From the NCBI GenBank assembly GCA_944800085.1, contig CALYLO010000016.1, forward strand, positions 1 through 64,000: a stretch of DNA of 64,000 nt, read 5' to 3'. Under the pieces are notes generated by a model that saw nothing but the letters and a program-made list of their open reading frames with translations, ran no database searches and was not told where the DNA came from. The stretch's first letter is position 1, and each line of letters starts with the position of its first letter. Both the position numbers and the translations under genes were made by a program. Shown here in pieces: positions 1-8,888 of the stretch. This DNA comes from Paenibacillus melissococcoides. GTDB lineage: Bacteria > Bacillota > Bacilli > Paenibacillales > Paenibacillaceae.

Positions 1-105
1 GCAGTTAGGGGAAATGTCCGTTACCTATGCTCAACACAGACGGAAAAGGACATGCCGCCTGTAGTAACTGCGCTTATCTCCCCATATGTTGGGCGGTGGT
101 ACTGA
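1..105 (+). CDS. C-terminal end of a phage head/neck protein (partial)
   Basis: Frame 1 is open from the window edge and ends at TGA 103-105 with residues ...VVTALISPYVGRWY. The stop overlaps the ATG of the next gene (TGATG), which is typical of tightly packed phage operons. By position before the neck genes it should be a head-tail connector or DUF3199/YqbG-like protein, but only about 34 residues are visible, so the family is inferred from gene order alone. Confidence 0.45.
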   Translation, partial: AVRGNVRYLCSTQTEKDMPPVVTALISPYVGRWY

Positions 106-619
106 TGCGAATCCGACTCAAGGTAAAAGAGGACAAGAAGCAATTTCGAAAGCATAAGCAGCAAGCGGAAAGACTCTCGCGATCCGTGCCGAGGTTGGTT
201 GGATAGGCGACCGCGAACAGGTGCTCAAGGCGATATTTAACGAGTACGGCGCTAACATACCGGTAACCGACAAAATGAGAAAAAAACTACTTACCATGGG
301 TGTTCATCTACGCGATGACACCCATTTCATTTCTATTCCTGAGCGGCCGTTTTTACGTGCGGGATATGACGCATACGAAGGGGCGCTTGCGAGGCTTATG
401 CAGTCTCTTGTCGGGCAAGCTTTGGCCGGCACAATCACGCCAGAGCGGGCTTTGGAGCGGGCAGCAAAGGAACTCAAAAAGCACATTCAGGCGCACATTG
501 AAAAAGGATCCTTCGTGCCCAATTCGGAGTTAACGCAAAAGCTGAAGGGCGGGAATCATCCTCTGATAGACGAAAAGAAGCTGATGGACACGTTGGAATA
601 CGAGGTGCATATGCAATGA
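105..619 (+). pseudogene. Phage virion morphogenesis (HK97 gp10 / neck-like) protein, frameshifted
   Basis: The ATG at 105 opens a lysine-rich N-terminus (MRIRLKVKEDKKQF) that stops at 204. The rest of the protein lies in the -1 frame, from about 176 to 619 (AEVGWIGDREQVLKAIFNEY, then ERPFLRAGYDAY, then LTQKLKGGNHPLIDEKKLMD). The motifs ERPFLR and HPLIDTxxLxxSxxY-like near the C-terminus are typical of virion-morphogenesis / gp10-type proteins that act at the neck or tail completion. One missing base around 170-180 joins the two parts. A shorter protein from GTG 221 is possible but would lack the conserved VGW segment. It overlaps the next gene by 4 bases (ATGA). Confidence 0.7.
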
Positions 620-979
620 ATCCAAGGCAGTTTGAAGGGCTGTTACGTCGCTTTTCGAAGCCTTTTCAGGTGATTGTGAAGACGGAGTGGCACTTGGATC
701 AATCCACGGGGATTGGATTCCCGGCGGTGAGTCGGAAAACGGTCACGGACTACGGGGCAATTGTGGCCCTTCCGCAACGCACCGTGATCCAATCAGGGGG
801 CATGTACACCGAAGAGGATAGACACCTGTATAAAGCGCGAGCTCCCCTTACAAACGGAGGTGCTACATGGAGGGCTCAAGTACAAAGTGCATGATAAAAA
901 CGATTACGCCGAGTATACGGCGATCAATCGTTACGTGCTGAAGCGGGTGAGTTTATTTGATAGACCATCAACAGATTAA
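616..979 (+). pseudogene. Phage head-closure / minor capsid-like protein, frameshifted
   Basis: Starts MNPRQFEGLLRRF at 616 and reads in frame 1 to the C4 run at 844-847. Removing one C there joins it smoothly to frame 2 (APLQTEVLHGGLKYKVHDKN... ending RVSLFDRPSTD at TAA 977-979). About 120 residues when repaired. The size, a C-terminal beta-rich segment, and the place between a gp10-like gene and the tail-terminator-like gene fit a head-closure protein of the DUF3599/YqbH kind; this assignment is by context. As sequenced, the protein would end after 92 residues. Confidence 0.6.
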
Positions 980-1383
980 AACCGCCTTCGTGGGGCCGCT
1001 GCGTAACTATCTTGGGGTGACGGTTCAAATGCAGGATCAGGCGGTGCCGCAACCTCCATACCCATTCATCGGATTCACTTTCGTTGCGCCATACGTTGAT
1101 CAGTCGCCATATGGTGTTCATTCAATCCGCGAGGATAGGCACAGGATCGAAAAAACTGGCTAGGGTAACCATCTCCATTACCTGCTATGCAAAGTCGAGT
1201 CAAGACGGTTACCGGATATCAGGACAGGCTCGGGACTGGTTTCAGGGTATCGGGCGCAACCTGCTAAAGGATGCAGGCATTGTCGTCGTCAAGTTGGAAG
1301 CAACGACAGCGCGTGACACGCTGCTTACTTATGATTACGAGCGCAGGATAGGCTTCGATGTGCATCTGCGAATGGTGGTGTAA
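957..1383 (+). pseudogene. Phage neck/tail terminator (LIC_12616-like) protein, frameshifted
   Basis: Begins ATAGACC... MIDHQQIKTAFVGPLRNYLG at 957 (TTG start, overlapping the previous gene by 23 bases), and is broken at an A6 run at 1150-1155. With one A removed the protein continues KLARVTISITCYAKSSQDGYRISGQARDW... to LRMVV at 1383. The AxxxA..WFxxxG pattern followed by a short beta-rich C-terminus resembles the gp12-like neck or tail terminator proteins encoded just before the sheath in PBSX-type phages. Repaired length is about 141 residues. Confidence 0.6.
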
Positions 1384-1435
1384 TCGAATATGACGAAGAC
1401 ATGATCGAAAAAATCAAAATGAAGGAGTGAGGCGG

Positions 1436-2449
1436 ATGAGCGCACTGAAGGATGTAACGGTTACTATTGACCTTGTCCAGCCGATTGGGCGGCTGGGCTT
1501 TGGTACGCCGTTGATTTATGGCGCCAAGGCGAAGGGGCATGATTTCAAGTATTATTACGAGTTGGATGCGGTCCTGAAGGACTTCCAGGAGACTTCCCCG
1601 GAATATCTGGCCGCAAAGTCGATCTTTGCTCAGGGTGACAAGCGGCCGGATAAAATCGCAATTGCATGCCGAGATACGGCAAACGAAGAAGAACAGTATT
1701 TTGCAGACCACCTCGCCAAGCTGCTCGATAAAGATTGGTATTTTCTGATATGTACCAGCAACGCCCGGGAAGAGGTGTTGAAGATCGCAGATGTCATCGA
1801 ATTGGATGGCTCGAAGATGTTTTTCACCCGGACGGACAATATCGAGGACGCCAAGGCGATCCAGGCGGCAGCCATGGAGCGGACCGTTGTATTCTATCAC
1901 AACTGCGCCAATGCCTACCCGGAGGCCGGATGGATTGGCGCAGTTGCGGCGGCTCCCGTTGGTTCCGTGACATGGAAGTTTAAAGAGATCAAAGGATTGA
2001 GCCCTCTTGAAATTTCAGCCACGGAGCTTCAAGAAATCCACGACGCCGGAGCCGTGGCATATGTTCGAAAGGCCGGGCGTGGCGGGACAAGTGAGGGCAA
2101 GACATCCACGGGGGTATACATTGATATCATCCACGCCAAGGATTACGTGAAATTTAATATGGAGTATCAGCTACAGCAGTTGCTCAACAATACGCCGAAA
2201 ATCCCATTCACGGACGCGGGCATTGCTCTTATTGAAGGACAATGCACAAGCGTACTGAAGGATGCTTTCAACAACGGGATCATCGCGGCGGACGAGAATG
2301 GATTGCCATTGTATTCGGTGTATTTTAAAAAGCGCGAAGAGATCCCGGCGGACATTCGGGCAACGCGGGAATACAACGAGGGTTCTTTTGAGTTTGAACT
2401 GGCCGGAGCGGTACACAGTGTGAAAATAAAAGGCTCTATCAAATTTTAA
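1436..2449 (+). CDS. Phage tail sheath protein (DUF3383-type)
   Basis: A 337-residue protein starting MSALKDVTVTIDL. The ATG at 1436 is chosen because AAGGAG at 1422-1427 lies 8 bases upstream; the in-frame GTG at 1427 overlaps that site. Sheath features are the N-terminal beta strand, a conserved mid region with WIGAVAAAPVGSVTWKFK, and a C-terminal ELAGAVHSVKIKGSI strand that would join neighbouring subunits. It is the contractile outer tube that drives the inner tube through the target envelope. It is intact, unlike its neighbours, and followed 17 bases later by the tube gene. Confidence 0.85.
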   Translation: MSALKDVTVTIDLVQPIGRLGFGTPLIYGAKAKGHDFKYYYELDAVLKDFQETSPEYLAAKSIFAQGDKRPDKIAIACRDTANEEEQYFADHLAKLLDKDWYFLICTSNAREEVLKIADVIELDGSKMFFTRTDNIEDAKAIQAAAMERTVVFYHNCANAYPEAGWIGAVAAAPVGSVTWKFKEIKGLSPLEISATELQEIHDAGAVAYVRKAGRGGTSEGKTSTGVYIDIIHAKDYVKFNMEYQLQQLLNNTPKIPFTDAGIALIEGQCTSVLKDAFNNGIIAADENGLPLYSVYFKKREEIPADIRATREYNEGSFEFELAGAVHSVKIKGSIKF

Positions 2450-2466
2450 GGGTGAGGTGAGGATAG

Positions 2467-2870
2467 ATGGCAGCATCAACGAATTATGATGCAATGGATG
2501 TCACAGTCACGGTCGATGGGACATTTATTACCGGCTTTGCCGAGGGTCTATGGTTGAAGGCGAGAAGGACGAGGACAACTTCGCGGCATCGGTTGGAGCA
2601 CAGGGAGATGTGGTTGTGTCCGAAGTGAACAACCCACTAGGGACCATTACGATTACACTTCAGCAAACTTCTCCTTCAGTGTCATTCCTCAACCAGTTGG
2701 CTAATGCCAAGAAAATGGTGCCCGTGTGGGTGATATATAACGGCGCACCGAAGGAGAAGTTTGGCGGCAGCCGGGCGCGAGTAAAGAAACCGGCCACGGC
2801 TAGCTATTCCAACGAGGCAGAGGATCGGGAGTTTGAACTGCAGGTGTTTGACTATACGGTTGAAAGCTAG
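2467..2870 (+). pseudogene. Phage tail tube protein, frameshifted
   Basis: ATG 2467 follows a GAGGTGAGG ribosome site and begins MAASTNYDAMDVTVTVDGTFITGFAEG. It then needs one additional base near 2546-2549 to continue MVEGEKDEDNFAASVGAQGDV in the +1 frame to 2870 (EDREFELQVFDYTVES). The intact protein would be about 134 residues, normal for a PBSX-family inner tube (XkdM/YqbM-like). The C-terminal REFELQVFDYT motif recurs in the tube-gene fragment at 16311-16361, which identifies that fragment. Confidence 0.7.
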
Positions 2871-2896
2871 TCGCCAATGAAGGGCGGCTTTTTTTA
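2869..2896 (+). terminator. Intrinsic terminator after the tube gene
   Basis: AGTCGCC and GGCGGCT form a 7-bp stem (one G-U pair) with a 7-base loop, followed by a T run to 2896. It overlaps the tube stop codon. It would reduce transcription into the tape-measure region relative to the abundant sheath and tube. Confidence 0.7.
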
Positions 2897-2925
2897 TTCC
2901 ACTATAACTAAGGAGAATGATTCAA

Positions 2926-3189
2926 ATGTCAAAGAAACAGACAACGGTTGAAATTCAAGGCGTAGAGTATACCTTCCAGCATCCAGGTGTCCGGGAGTCC
3001 GTCCGCTTGCGGGACCGATCCAAAAATAAGAGTGGGCAACTCGTCGAGGAAAAATATTATCAAGAATTGATGACGCACGTCATTGTGCAGCCAAAGGTGA
3101 ATTGGGATTACTTTGACGAGCACCCAGATGTATTTGACGATGTAATGCTGGCAGCAGTTGAATTTTTGAACCCGCCCAGCGACAAGTAG
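2926..3189 (+). CDS. Tail assembly chaperone, short form (XkdN/gpG-like)
   Basis: Begins MSKKQTTVEIQGVEYTFQHPG. ATG 2926 is preferred because GGAG at 2912-2915 lies 10 bases upstream, whereas the ATG at 2917 is almost abutting. The 87-residue protein ends ...NPPSDK and is the XkdN-type chaperone that coats the tape-measure protein during tail assembly. It precedes the tape measure as in lambda-like gpG. A downstream overlapping frame without its own start (3170-3361) continues the family fold, so a longer gpGT-like form is expected through a +1 shift at CCC 3175-3177. Confidence 0.75.
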   Translation: MSKKQTTVEIQGVEYTFQHPGVRESVRLRDRSKNKSGQLVEEKYYQELMTHVIVQPKVNWDYFDEHPDVFDDVMLAAVEFLNPPSDK

Positions 3190-3361
3190 TGCGGAATATA
3201 AACAACGCGCCAAGGAGAATTGGGCCTTCTGGCGCGTTGTTTTGTCTGATGGTGGTATTACGTATTCCGACGCATGCGAAATGGATTGGGACGATCTTAA
3301 TGAGGCAAACGCTGCACTCGATATCCTACATGCCCAGAGCCAGAGAAACAAACAAAAATAA
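3170..3361 (+). CDS. Frameshift extension of the tail chaperone (gpGT-like T segment)
   Basis: Open in frame 2 from just after a stop at 3167-3169 to TAA 3359-3361, with no start codon or ribosome site. It encodes ...AKENWAFWRVVLSDGGITYSDACEMDWDDLNEANAAL. The FWRVV, GGITY and LxEANAAL pattern is found again in the matching place in cluster B (16636-16851). The sole proline CCC codon in the permitted overlap (3175-3177) followed by A allows slippage CCC to CCA, giving a product of about 145 residues. The frameshift is inferred; the conserved extension is seen directly. Confidence 0.65.
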   Translation, partial: TRPATSSAEYKQRAKENWAFWRVVLSDGGITYSDACEMDWDDLNEANAALDILHAQSQRNKQK

Positions 3362-3372
3362 GGGGCGGTCGC

Positions 3373-6300
3373 ATGTCACTCCGCAAATTAACAGTAGATG
3401 TCGGATACAACATAAGTACCAGCCCTCTTGAAACGCTGGATAAGCGCCTGAACAAGCTTTCCGGCACAAACTCCAAAGTGTTTGAGCGGATGGAGTCGAG
3501 CATGGGGCGGGCCGGAAAGGCGATGCAAGGAGTTTCGCAAAAATCGGGAGCAATGGCCTCCGCTGTATCGAAGTCACAAGGCATCACAGCCCAGGCTGCG
3601 AAAGCGGCTGATAAGGCTGCAGCAGCGAATGAACGATTGACGAAGGCCGCTGACCGGCTGCAGAAGGCAAATGACGCGGCAGCCAAGGCGACCGAGAGGG
3701 CAAGAGCTGCAACAGCAAAAGCTGCTGAGGTCGCAGCGGTATCTACCAGCTCGCAAGAGAAGGTTACCAAAGCGATACAAAGAGCACAGGCGGCCAACGA
3801 AAAGGCTACGGCTGCCGCTGTGCGTGCCCAAAAAGCGGATGAAAAATGGCGTATTGCACAGGAACAGGCTGCAGCCGCAGGCAATAGGGTTAGGCAAGCA
3901 TCTAACAGCGTCACGCAGGCGGTAGACAGGCAAAGCAAAGCCGCCCAGCGGGCAGCAAAGGAAATGGACCAGCTCCGAAAAAAATACGGAGATTTCTCCA
4001 ACGGCTCTTTGAAGGCGCTGGATCAGATTGACCAGGCGTCCGGCAGCATCCGTTCTGCCGGCGTAGCCATGGGGGCCGCAGGCGGCGTTCTCGCGGCAGG
4101 AATTGGTTCATCAATCAAGCTTGCAGCAGACTTTGAATCGTCAATGTCGAGGGTTGGTGCATTGTCCGGTGCTTCGGTCGAGGAAATGCAGCGACTTACT
4201 GATACTGCCAAAAGGCTTGGCGCTGAAACAGTATTCACCGCAAGTCAAGCCGCTGAGGGTATGCAGTTTTTGGCGATGGCGGATTTTAAGACAAATGACA
4301 TGATTGCGGCCATGCCAGGGCTACTTGATACAGCGGCAGCGGGGCAGATTGATTTAGCCCGTGCGGCAGATATCACATCGAACATTCTAACGGGTTTTGG
4401 TATCGAGGCAAAGGATACGGCAAAAGTGGCTGACATACTGACAGCAACTTTCACTGGGTCCAACACTGACATGAACATGCTTGGCGATACGATGAAATAT
4501 GTTGCCCCTATAGCGCGTGCATCCGGGCGCTCGCTAGAAGAGATGGCTTCGGCAACCGCGATGCTCGGCAATGCAGGTATACAAGGAAGTGAAGCGGGCA
4601 CGGCATTGCGTGCAATAATGATCCGGTTGGCTAAACCAACTGCCGAAGCAAATAAGGTCCTTAAAGAACAGTTGGAAATTGAAACTGAACGGGAAGGCAG
4701 AGTACTTTCTCTTTCTGAGGTAGTGGGACAGTTCGTCGAGAAGACAGAGGGTTTAACGGAGGCCCAGAGAGTGGCTGCTGTATCAACGGTAGTCGGCACA
4801 GAGGCCGCTAGTGCATTTTTGGCGTTGATGGATACCGGGCAACCAGCTTTAGAGGGCTTTACAGACAGGCTCGAAGAGAGTGGCGGTATTGCAAAAACCA
4901 TAGCAGATAAACAACTAGACAACCTAAACGGGGCTATGGAGAAGGTAAACTCAGCTATGGAAGGCGCAAGGCTTTCTATTGGGGAAACGTTTATCCCTAT
5001 TTTAACAAGTGTAGCAGTTTTCGTAAAACAAATTAGTTGCCCGCTTTAATAGCCCTCCCTGAAGGTTTGGAAACAAGGAATAGCCACATATTCACGGCGA
5101 TAGCTGGTGCGGTTCTGTTGCTTGGTGGGAGCCTTGACGGTCCTTGTCTCATCCTGCCTAATGTGGTTGGAGGATTTAAACTGCTATCGTCGGTCGTGCC
5201 CTCTCATCATGGGGAATATCGGGGCCGATGCTGATAGTCATTGCAGTTACTAGACTGCAGTCGCCGCGGCTGCATATCTTCATCATCAAGTATTGGGAGC
5301 CTATATCGGCCTTTTCCAGGAGATTGTTTCTGGGCGGCAACGGTTCGGGTATTTTACAGCAACATGGAATGCTATTGTTGGCTTCCTGGTCGATATCGTG
5401 GAATGCCCATAAAGACCACGGCGGTCAACACCTGGGGATGGCATTGTTAAACACGGTGATGGCGTATTCAGTGCGCTCCATTTGTTGAAAATATCCGAGG
5501 CATCATTCGCTCGGATTGTGAACGGCGTCAGAATGATTTGGGAAGGGCTAAAGCTGTACTTTAGCGCAGCATGGACGGTCATCAAGAATATTTTCTTGGG
5601 TGCGATCCTTTTTGATAAAGGATCTCTTTACTGGCAACTTCAGCGCTATGAAGAGCCACGCCATACAGATTTGGGATAACATCAAGGGCGCTATGGGGCA
5701 AGCGTGGGAAGGTATCAAACTGATATTTTCCGGTGCTCTCGAAGCCGTCAAGGGCTATCTCGAAGGGCATGGAACAACATAAAAATTGCCGCTGAACTTG
5801 CTTGGAACGGTATGTCTACCTTCTTTTCGACACATGGGAAGGCATCAAAGGTATGACCAGCAGAATTTGGGATGCCATCGTTGAGAGCATAAAAAAAGCG
5901 ATTGGACTGGATCAAAAATCTGCCCGGGCCAGATGTGGGAGATGGGCAAGAATGCAATCACCGGGTTTATAGATGGTATTAAAGGTGCTGCGAAGGCCGT
6001 GGGCGATGCGGTTACTGGTGTCGCAAACAGTGTAACGGAAGGGATAGAGGATGCGCTCGATATTCAACTCTCCTTCTCGTGGTTATGAAGGAACTCGGGA
6101 AGTACACAGGCGAAGGATTCCAGATCGGGATAGAAGACAAGATCCCGGGAAGTATCCCATGCCGTCAATGGTATGGCAACGGCAGCCGCAACCCCTCAAG
6201 CACCTCAAACAGAGGCGGAAGGACTCGCGCCAACGTACAGCAATACGTCGGCAAATAGCAACATCATAATATCGCCCAATATTGAGATAACGATAAAAGG

Positions 6301-6409
6301 CGGCGGAATCAACCAGCGCCGCGAAAAATACCGCCCAGGAAGTCAAAAGGAACTTGAGAACTTGTTTAAATCATTCGGCATGAAAAATCCGCAGTATATC
6401 GAGGGGTGA
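3373..6409 (+). pseudogene. Tail tape-measure protein (TP901 family), multiply frameshifted
   Basis: The first 558 codons (3373-5049) are intact: an Ala/Lys-rich coiled coil (about residues 55-190), then the TP901 tape-measure core (AADFESSMSRVGALSGAS, VFTASQAAEGMQFLAMADF, EMASATAMLGNAGIQGSEAGTALR). After 5030 the reading frame changes repeatedly; pieces such as PEGLETR, AIAGAVLLLGG, VVGGFKLLSSVV and the C-terminal GGINQRREKYRPGSQKELENL (to 6409) lie in different frames. The intact protein would be roughly 1010 residues and set the tail length. Several indels in 1.3 kb make a functional product very unlikely. Confidence 0.8.
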
Positions 6410-6415
6410 GGTTAG

Positions 6416-7037
6416 ATGGCAACCATTGACGGCATACAAATTCATGTCACAAACGAAAAGCCTTCATATTCCGTTCGGGTATCTACCTACCCTATCGAGG
6501 GCGGGGCCGCCATTACGGACCATGTGGAGCCTCAACTCGTGACCCTATCCCTAACCGGGAAGTTGGTAGGCGAGGATGCGGCGAAGAAGAGGAAAGAAAT
6601 ACTGGGGAAGATGAATTCCGGCACAACGGTTAAATATGTTGGCCGGAATTCCTTTATAAACTGCATCATCGAGGCTTTCGAAAGCGAACACGAATATAAA
6701 GTGGCAAAACGGCATGAATTTTACAATGCAGTTGCGAGAAATCCGCAAGGTTAAGCCGCTTTTTTCTACGAAGCTGCCAGCCAAAACTCAGACCCTTGTC
6801 AAGGTGATGACAACGGCCGGCCGGCAGCAGCTCAAGACCACAAAGCAAAGCAAGACAAAAGGCACAAAAGCAAAAAGCCAAGGACCAACGGGAAAGAAGC
6901 ACACGGTTCGAGAAGGCCAGACGTGGGAAGCGCTGGCGTATACGTACAAAGTACCCCTAAAAACTTTACGTTCTTGGAATACGCAAATACCAAAAGGCAC
7001 CCGCCTGAAACCAGGCATGGTTGTCATCGTAGGTTAG
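6416..7037 (+). pseudogene. LysM-containing tail protein (XkdP-like), frameshifted
   Basis: Starts MATIDGIQIHVTNEKPSYSV at 6416 after GAGGTTAG. It is broken at the T4 run 6719-6722; removing one T gives ...EFTMQLREIRKVKPLF and restores the frame to 7037. The C-terminal 46 residues (KHTVREGQTWEALAYTYKV ... GTRLKPGMVVIVG) are a LysM domain. XkdP proteins link the tape measure to the baseplate hub and bind peptidoglycan. The counterpart in cluster B (18660-19406) has two LysM-like segments. Confidence 0.75.
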
Positions 7038-7046
7038 GAGGGGCCT

Positions 7047-7374
7047 ATGGAGTTTATACCGATTGAAAAAGACAGCATCCCTTATCAATTTGACATTGCG
7101 CTCGGCGTAGACATCTTCACCTTTGAAGTGAACTACAACGAGCGTTTTGACTTTTTTACACTCGACTTGATGAAGGATGATCAAGTGTTGCTTCAAGGCG
7201 TGAAAACTCGTATACGGCGTTCCTGTTTTTGCAGGCATCGAGGACCACCGCTTTCCGGTGCCGTTGATTGTACCGGTTGACGAGGCAGGCAGGGAAACGG
7301 CCGTAACCTGGGGTAACTTCGGGGAGACCGTGTTTCTTGCATATGGAGAAGGCGAGGGAGAAGAAGATGAGTGA
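7047..7374 (+). pseudogene. Small baseplate protein of the XkdP-XkdQ interval, frameshifted
   Basis: MEFIPIEKDSIPYQFDIALGV at 7047 (after GGAGGGGCCT) reads to an A4 run at 7203-7206. Removing one A gives VKLVYGVPVFAGIEDHRFPV ... GNFGETVFLAYGEGEG to TGA 7372-7374. The repaired protein of about 108 residues aligns along its length with the intact gene at 19468-19788. It lies between the LysM gene and the hub gene and overlaps the hub start by 8 bases. No specific function is known to me beyond a baseplate or hub accessory role. Confidence 0.65.
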
Positions 7375-8155
7375 ATCTTATGGCCGTGTTACGGAGTTGA
7401 TTGTTGGTGGGCAGACGTTGAAGACGCCGGACCTAGAGATTCGTTTTGACGTGCCGTTTGATGATGATCCAGATCCAAACGAGGCCAGGATCGAAATCTA
7501 CAACCTGAGTGACAATACGATAAACAACATCGCCCATCATTCAAAGGTTGTGCTGAATGCAGGATACAAAGGGGATGTCGGAACCATTCTTTCTGGTTAC
7601 ATCTCTTTTTATGAGACTCGATGGGAAGGGCCTGACAAAATTACAACCTTCACAGTCCTTGACTCGGAGCCATTGGACAGCCGGACCATTCCGAGCATTT
7701 CATATGCGAAACAAACGAAAGCCTCCACCGTCATTAGGGATTTGCTAAAGCGAGGTAACCTCAGCGCGGTCGCCTTAAGTTTGGTCAAAGATGTTGTTTA
7801 CACAGAGGGGATGACCGTTGAGGGCTCCGTTGTTGATGCTATCAAGAACGTTGCCGCCGATTGCCAGACCTCCTGTTACATGCTCAAAGGGCAGTTGTAT
7901 ATTCGGCCACTTACCCAAGGCGACAAAATAAACTTTGTACTTTCACCGAAGACTGGCCTGATCGGTTCACCTACCTTTTTTCAGGACGACAGCAGCGCGG
8001 GTTATCAGGCCAAGTGTCTACTGAATCACCGATTGACAACAGGCAGCCTGATAACCATTGAAAGCCGCGTTGTCGAGGCATCACTCCGCGTGCGGCGCGG
8101 CCGACACTCTTCAAGTGGCAGTGATTTTACCACCGAGATAGAGGCGGTGTTTTAA
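7367..8155 (+). CDS. Baseplate hub protein (XkdQ/YqbQ-like, gpD/gp27-type)
   Basis: ATG 7367 (MSESYGRVTELIVGGQTLKT) has GGGAG-type purines upstream; the ORF itself opens earlier without a ribosome site. The 262-residue protein has the fold pattern of XkdQ hub proteins: beta-rich N-terminus (IEIYNLSDNTINNI), a middle alpha/beta portion (SYAKQTKASTVIRDLL), and a C-terminal SPKTGLIGSP...LLNHRLTTGSLITIES motif, shared with 19772-20566. The hub joins the tube to the baseplate centre. It is intact. Confidence 0.75.
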   Translation: MSESYGRVTELIVGGQTLKTPDLEIRFDVPFDDDPDPNEARIEIYNLSDNTINNIAHHSKVVLNAGYKGDVGTILSGYISFYETRWEGPDKITTFTVLDSEPLDSRTIPSISYAKQTKASTVIRDLLKRGNLSAVALSLVKDVVYTEGMTVEGSVVDAIKNVAADCQTSCYMLKGQLYIRPLTQGDKINFVLSPKTGLIGSPTFFQDDSSAGYQAKCLLNHRLTTGSLITIESRVVEASLRVRRGRHSSSGSDFTTEIEAVF

Positions 8156-8156
8156 A

Positions 8157-8535
8157 ATGGCACAACTTGATAAGAGCTTGAATGGTTGGCTTGAAAATGC
8201 GTTGCGCCAACTCCACACGGCCACAATCGGGAGAGTGGCCGCATACGACAAGGAGCGACGCCGTGCAACCGTCCAGCCGCTCATCATGCAAAAGATGATG
8301 GGCAACCAGCCGAGTCCGCATGCATTATTGACGGATGTGCCCGTATTATGCCAGCGCTTCGAGGTGGATGGCGTGGAAAAGGACTATGTACCCGTTTTTA
8401 CGGCAGGGGGATGTAGTTTTGCTGATATGCGTAGAGCGTGCCATGGATCAGAGTCTGAATGGAGCCATGGCATACCCTGATTCTAGGCGCAGGCACAGCT
8501 TGTCGGATACGGTTGTAGTAGGGGTGATAACGTGA
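8157..8535 (+). pseudogene. DUF2577 baseplate protein (XkdR-like), frameshifted
   Basis: Begins MAQLDKSLNGWLENALRQLH one base after the hub gene. At the T5 run 8395-8399 an extra T breaks the frame; repaired, it reads VLRQGDVVLLICVERAMDQSLN and ends SLSDTVVVGVIT at 8535. The QGDVVLLxxxER motif with the preceding ATVQPL segment is characteristic of DUF2577 proteins near the baseplate spike. The repaired length is about 126 residues. It overlaps the next start by 4 bases. Confidence 0.7.
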
Positions 8536-8888
8536 ATTTTCGATTGGACAGCACGGGGGACCTGATTTTCGCAGATGGCGAATTACAAATGGTATCCGGG
8601 CCGGAAGAGATTGCCCAAGCTGCCCGTGTGGTGCTGGGTACGAATCTTGACGAGTGGTTTTTGGACCCCGATGCAGGCACAAGCTATGATGTGCTGCTGC
8701 AGAAGCAGCCGAACGAAGAGGCGATTCGCGAAACGGTTTATTCAGCCCTTGAACAAGTTGAGCAAATACAGAAGGTTGATAGCATCGACATTCGTTTCGA
8801 CAAGGAGAATCGAATGCTCCACATCTTTTTCACTGCGACCGCAGTAAATGGGGAGAAGGTAGAAAGCGAGGTGAGTTTGGATGCTTGA
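8532..8888 (+). CDS. DUF2634 baseplate wedge protein (XkdS/gp25-like)
   Basis: GTG 8532 starts MNFRLDSTGDLIFADGELQMV; 118 residues. The motif EEIAQAARVVLGTNLDEWFLDPDAG, followed by an acidic EQVEQI helix and a strand, is typical of the gp25/XkdS baseplate wedge group. Its end overlaps the baseplate J gene by 8 bases, implying translational coupling. It is intact. Confidence 0.8.
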   Translation: MNFRLDSTGDLIFADGELQMVSGPEEIAQAARVVLGTNLDEWFLDPDAGTSYDVLLQKQPNEEAIRETVYSALEQVEQIQKVDSIDIRFDKENRMLHIFFTATAVNGEKVESEVSLDA

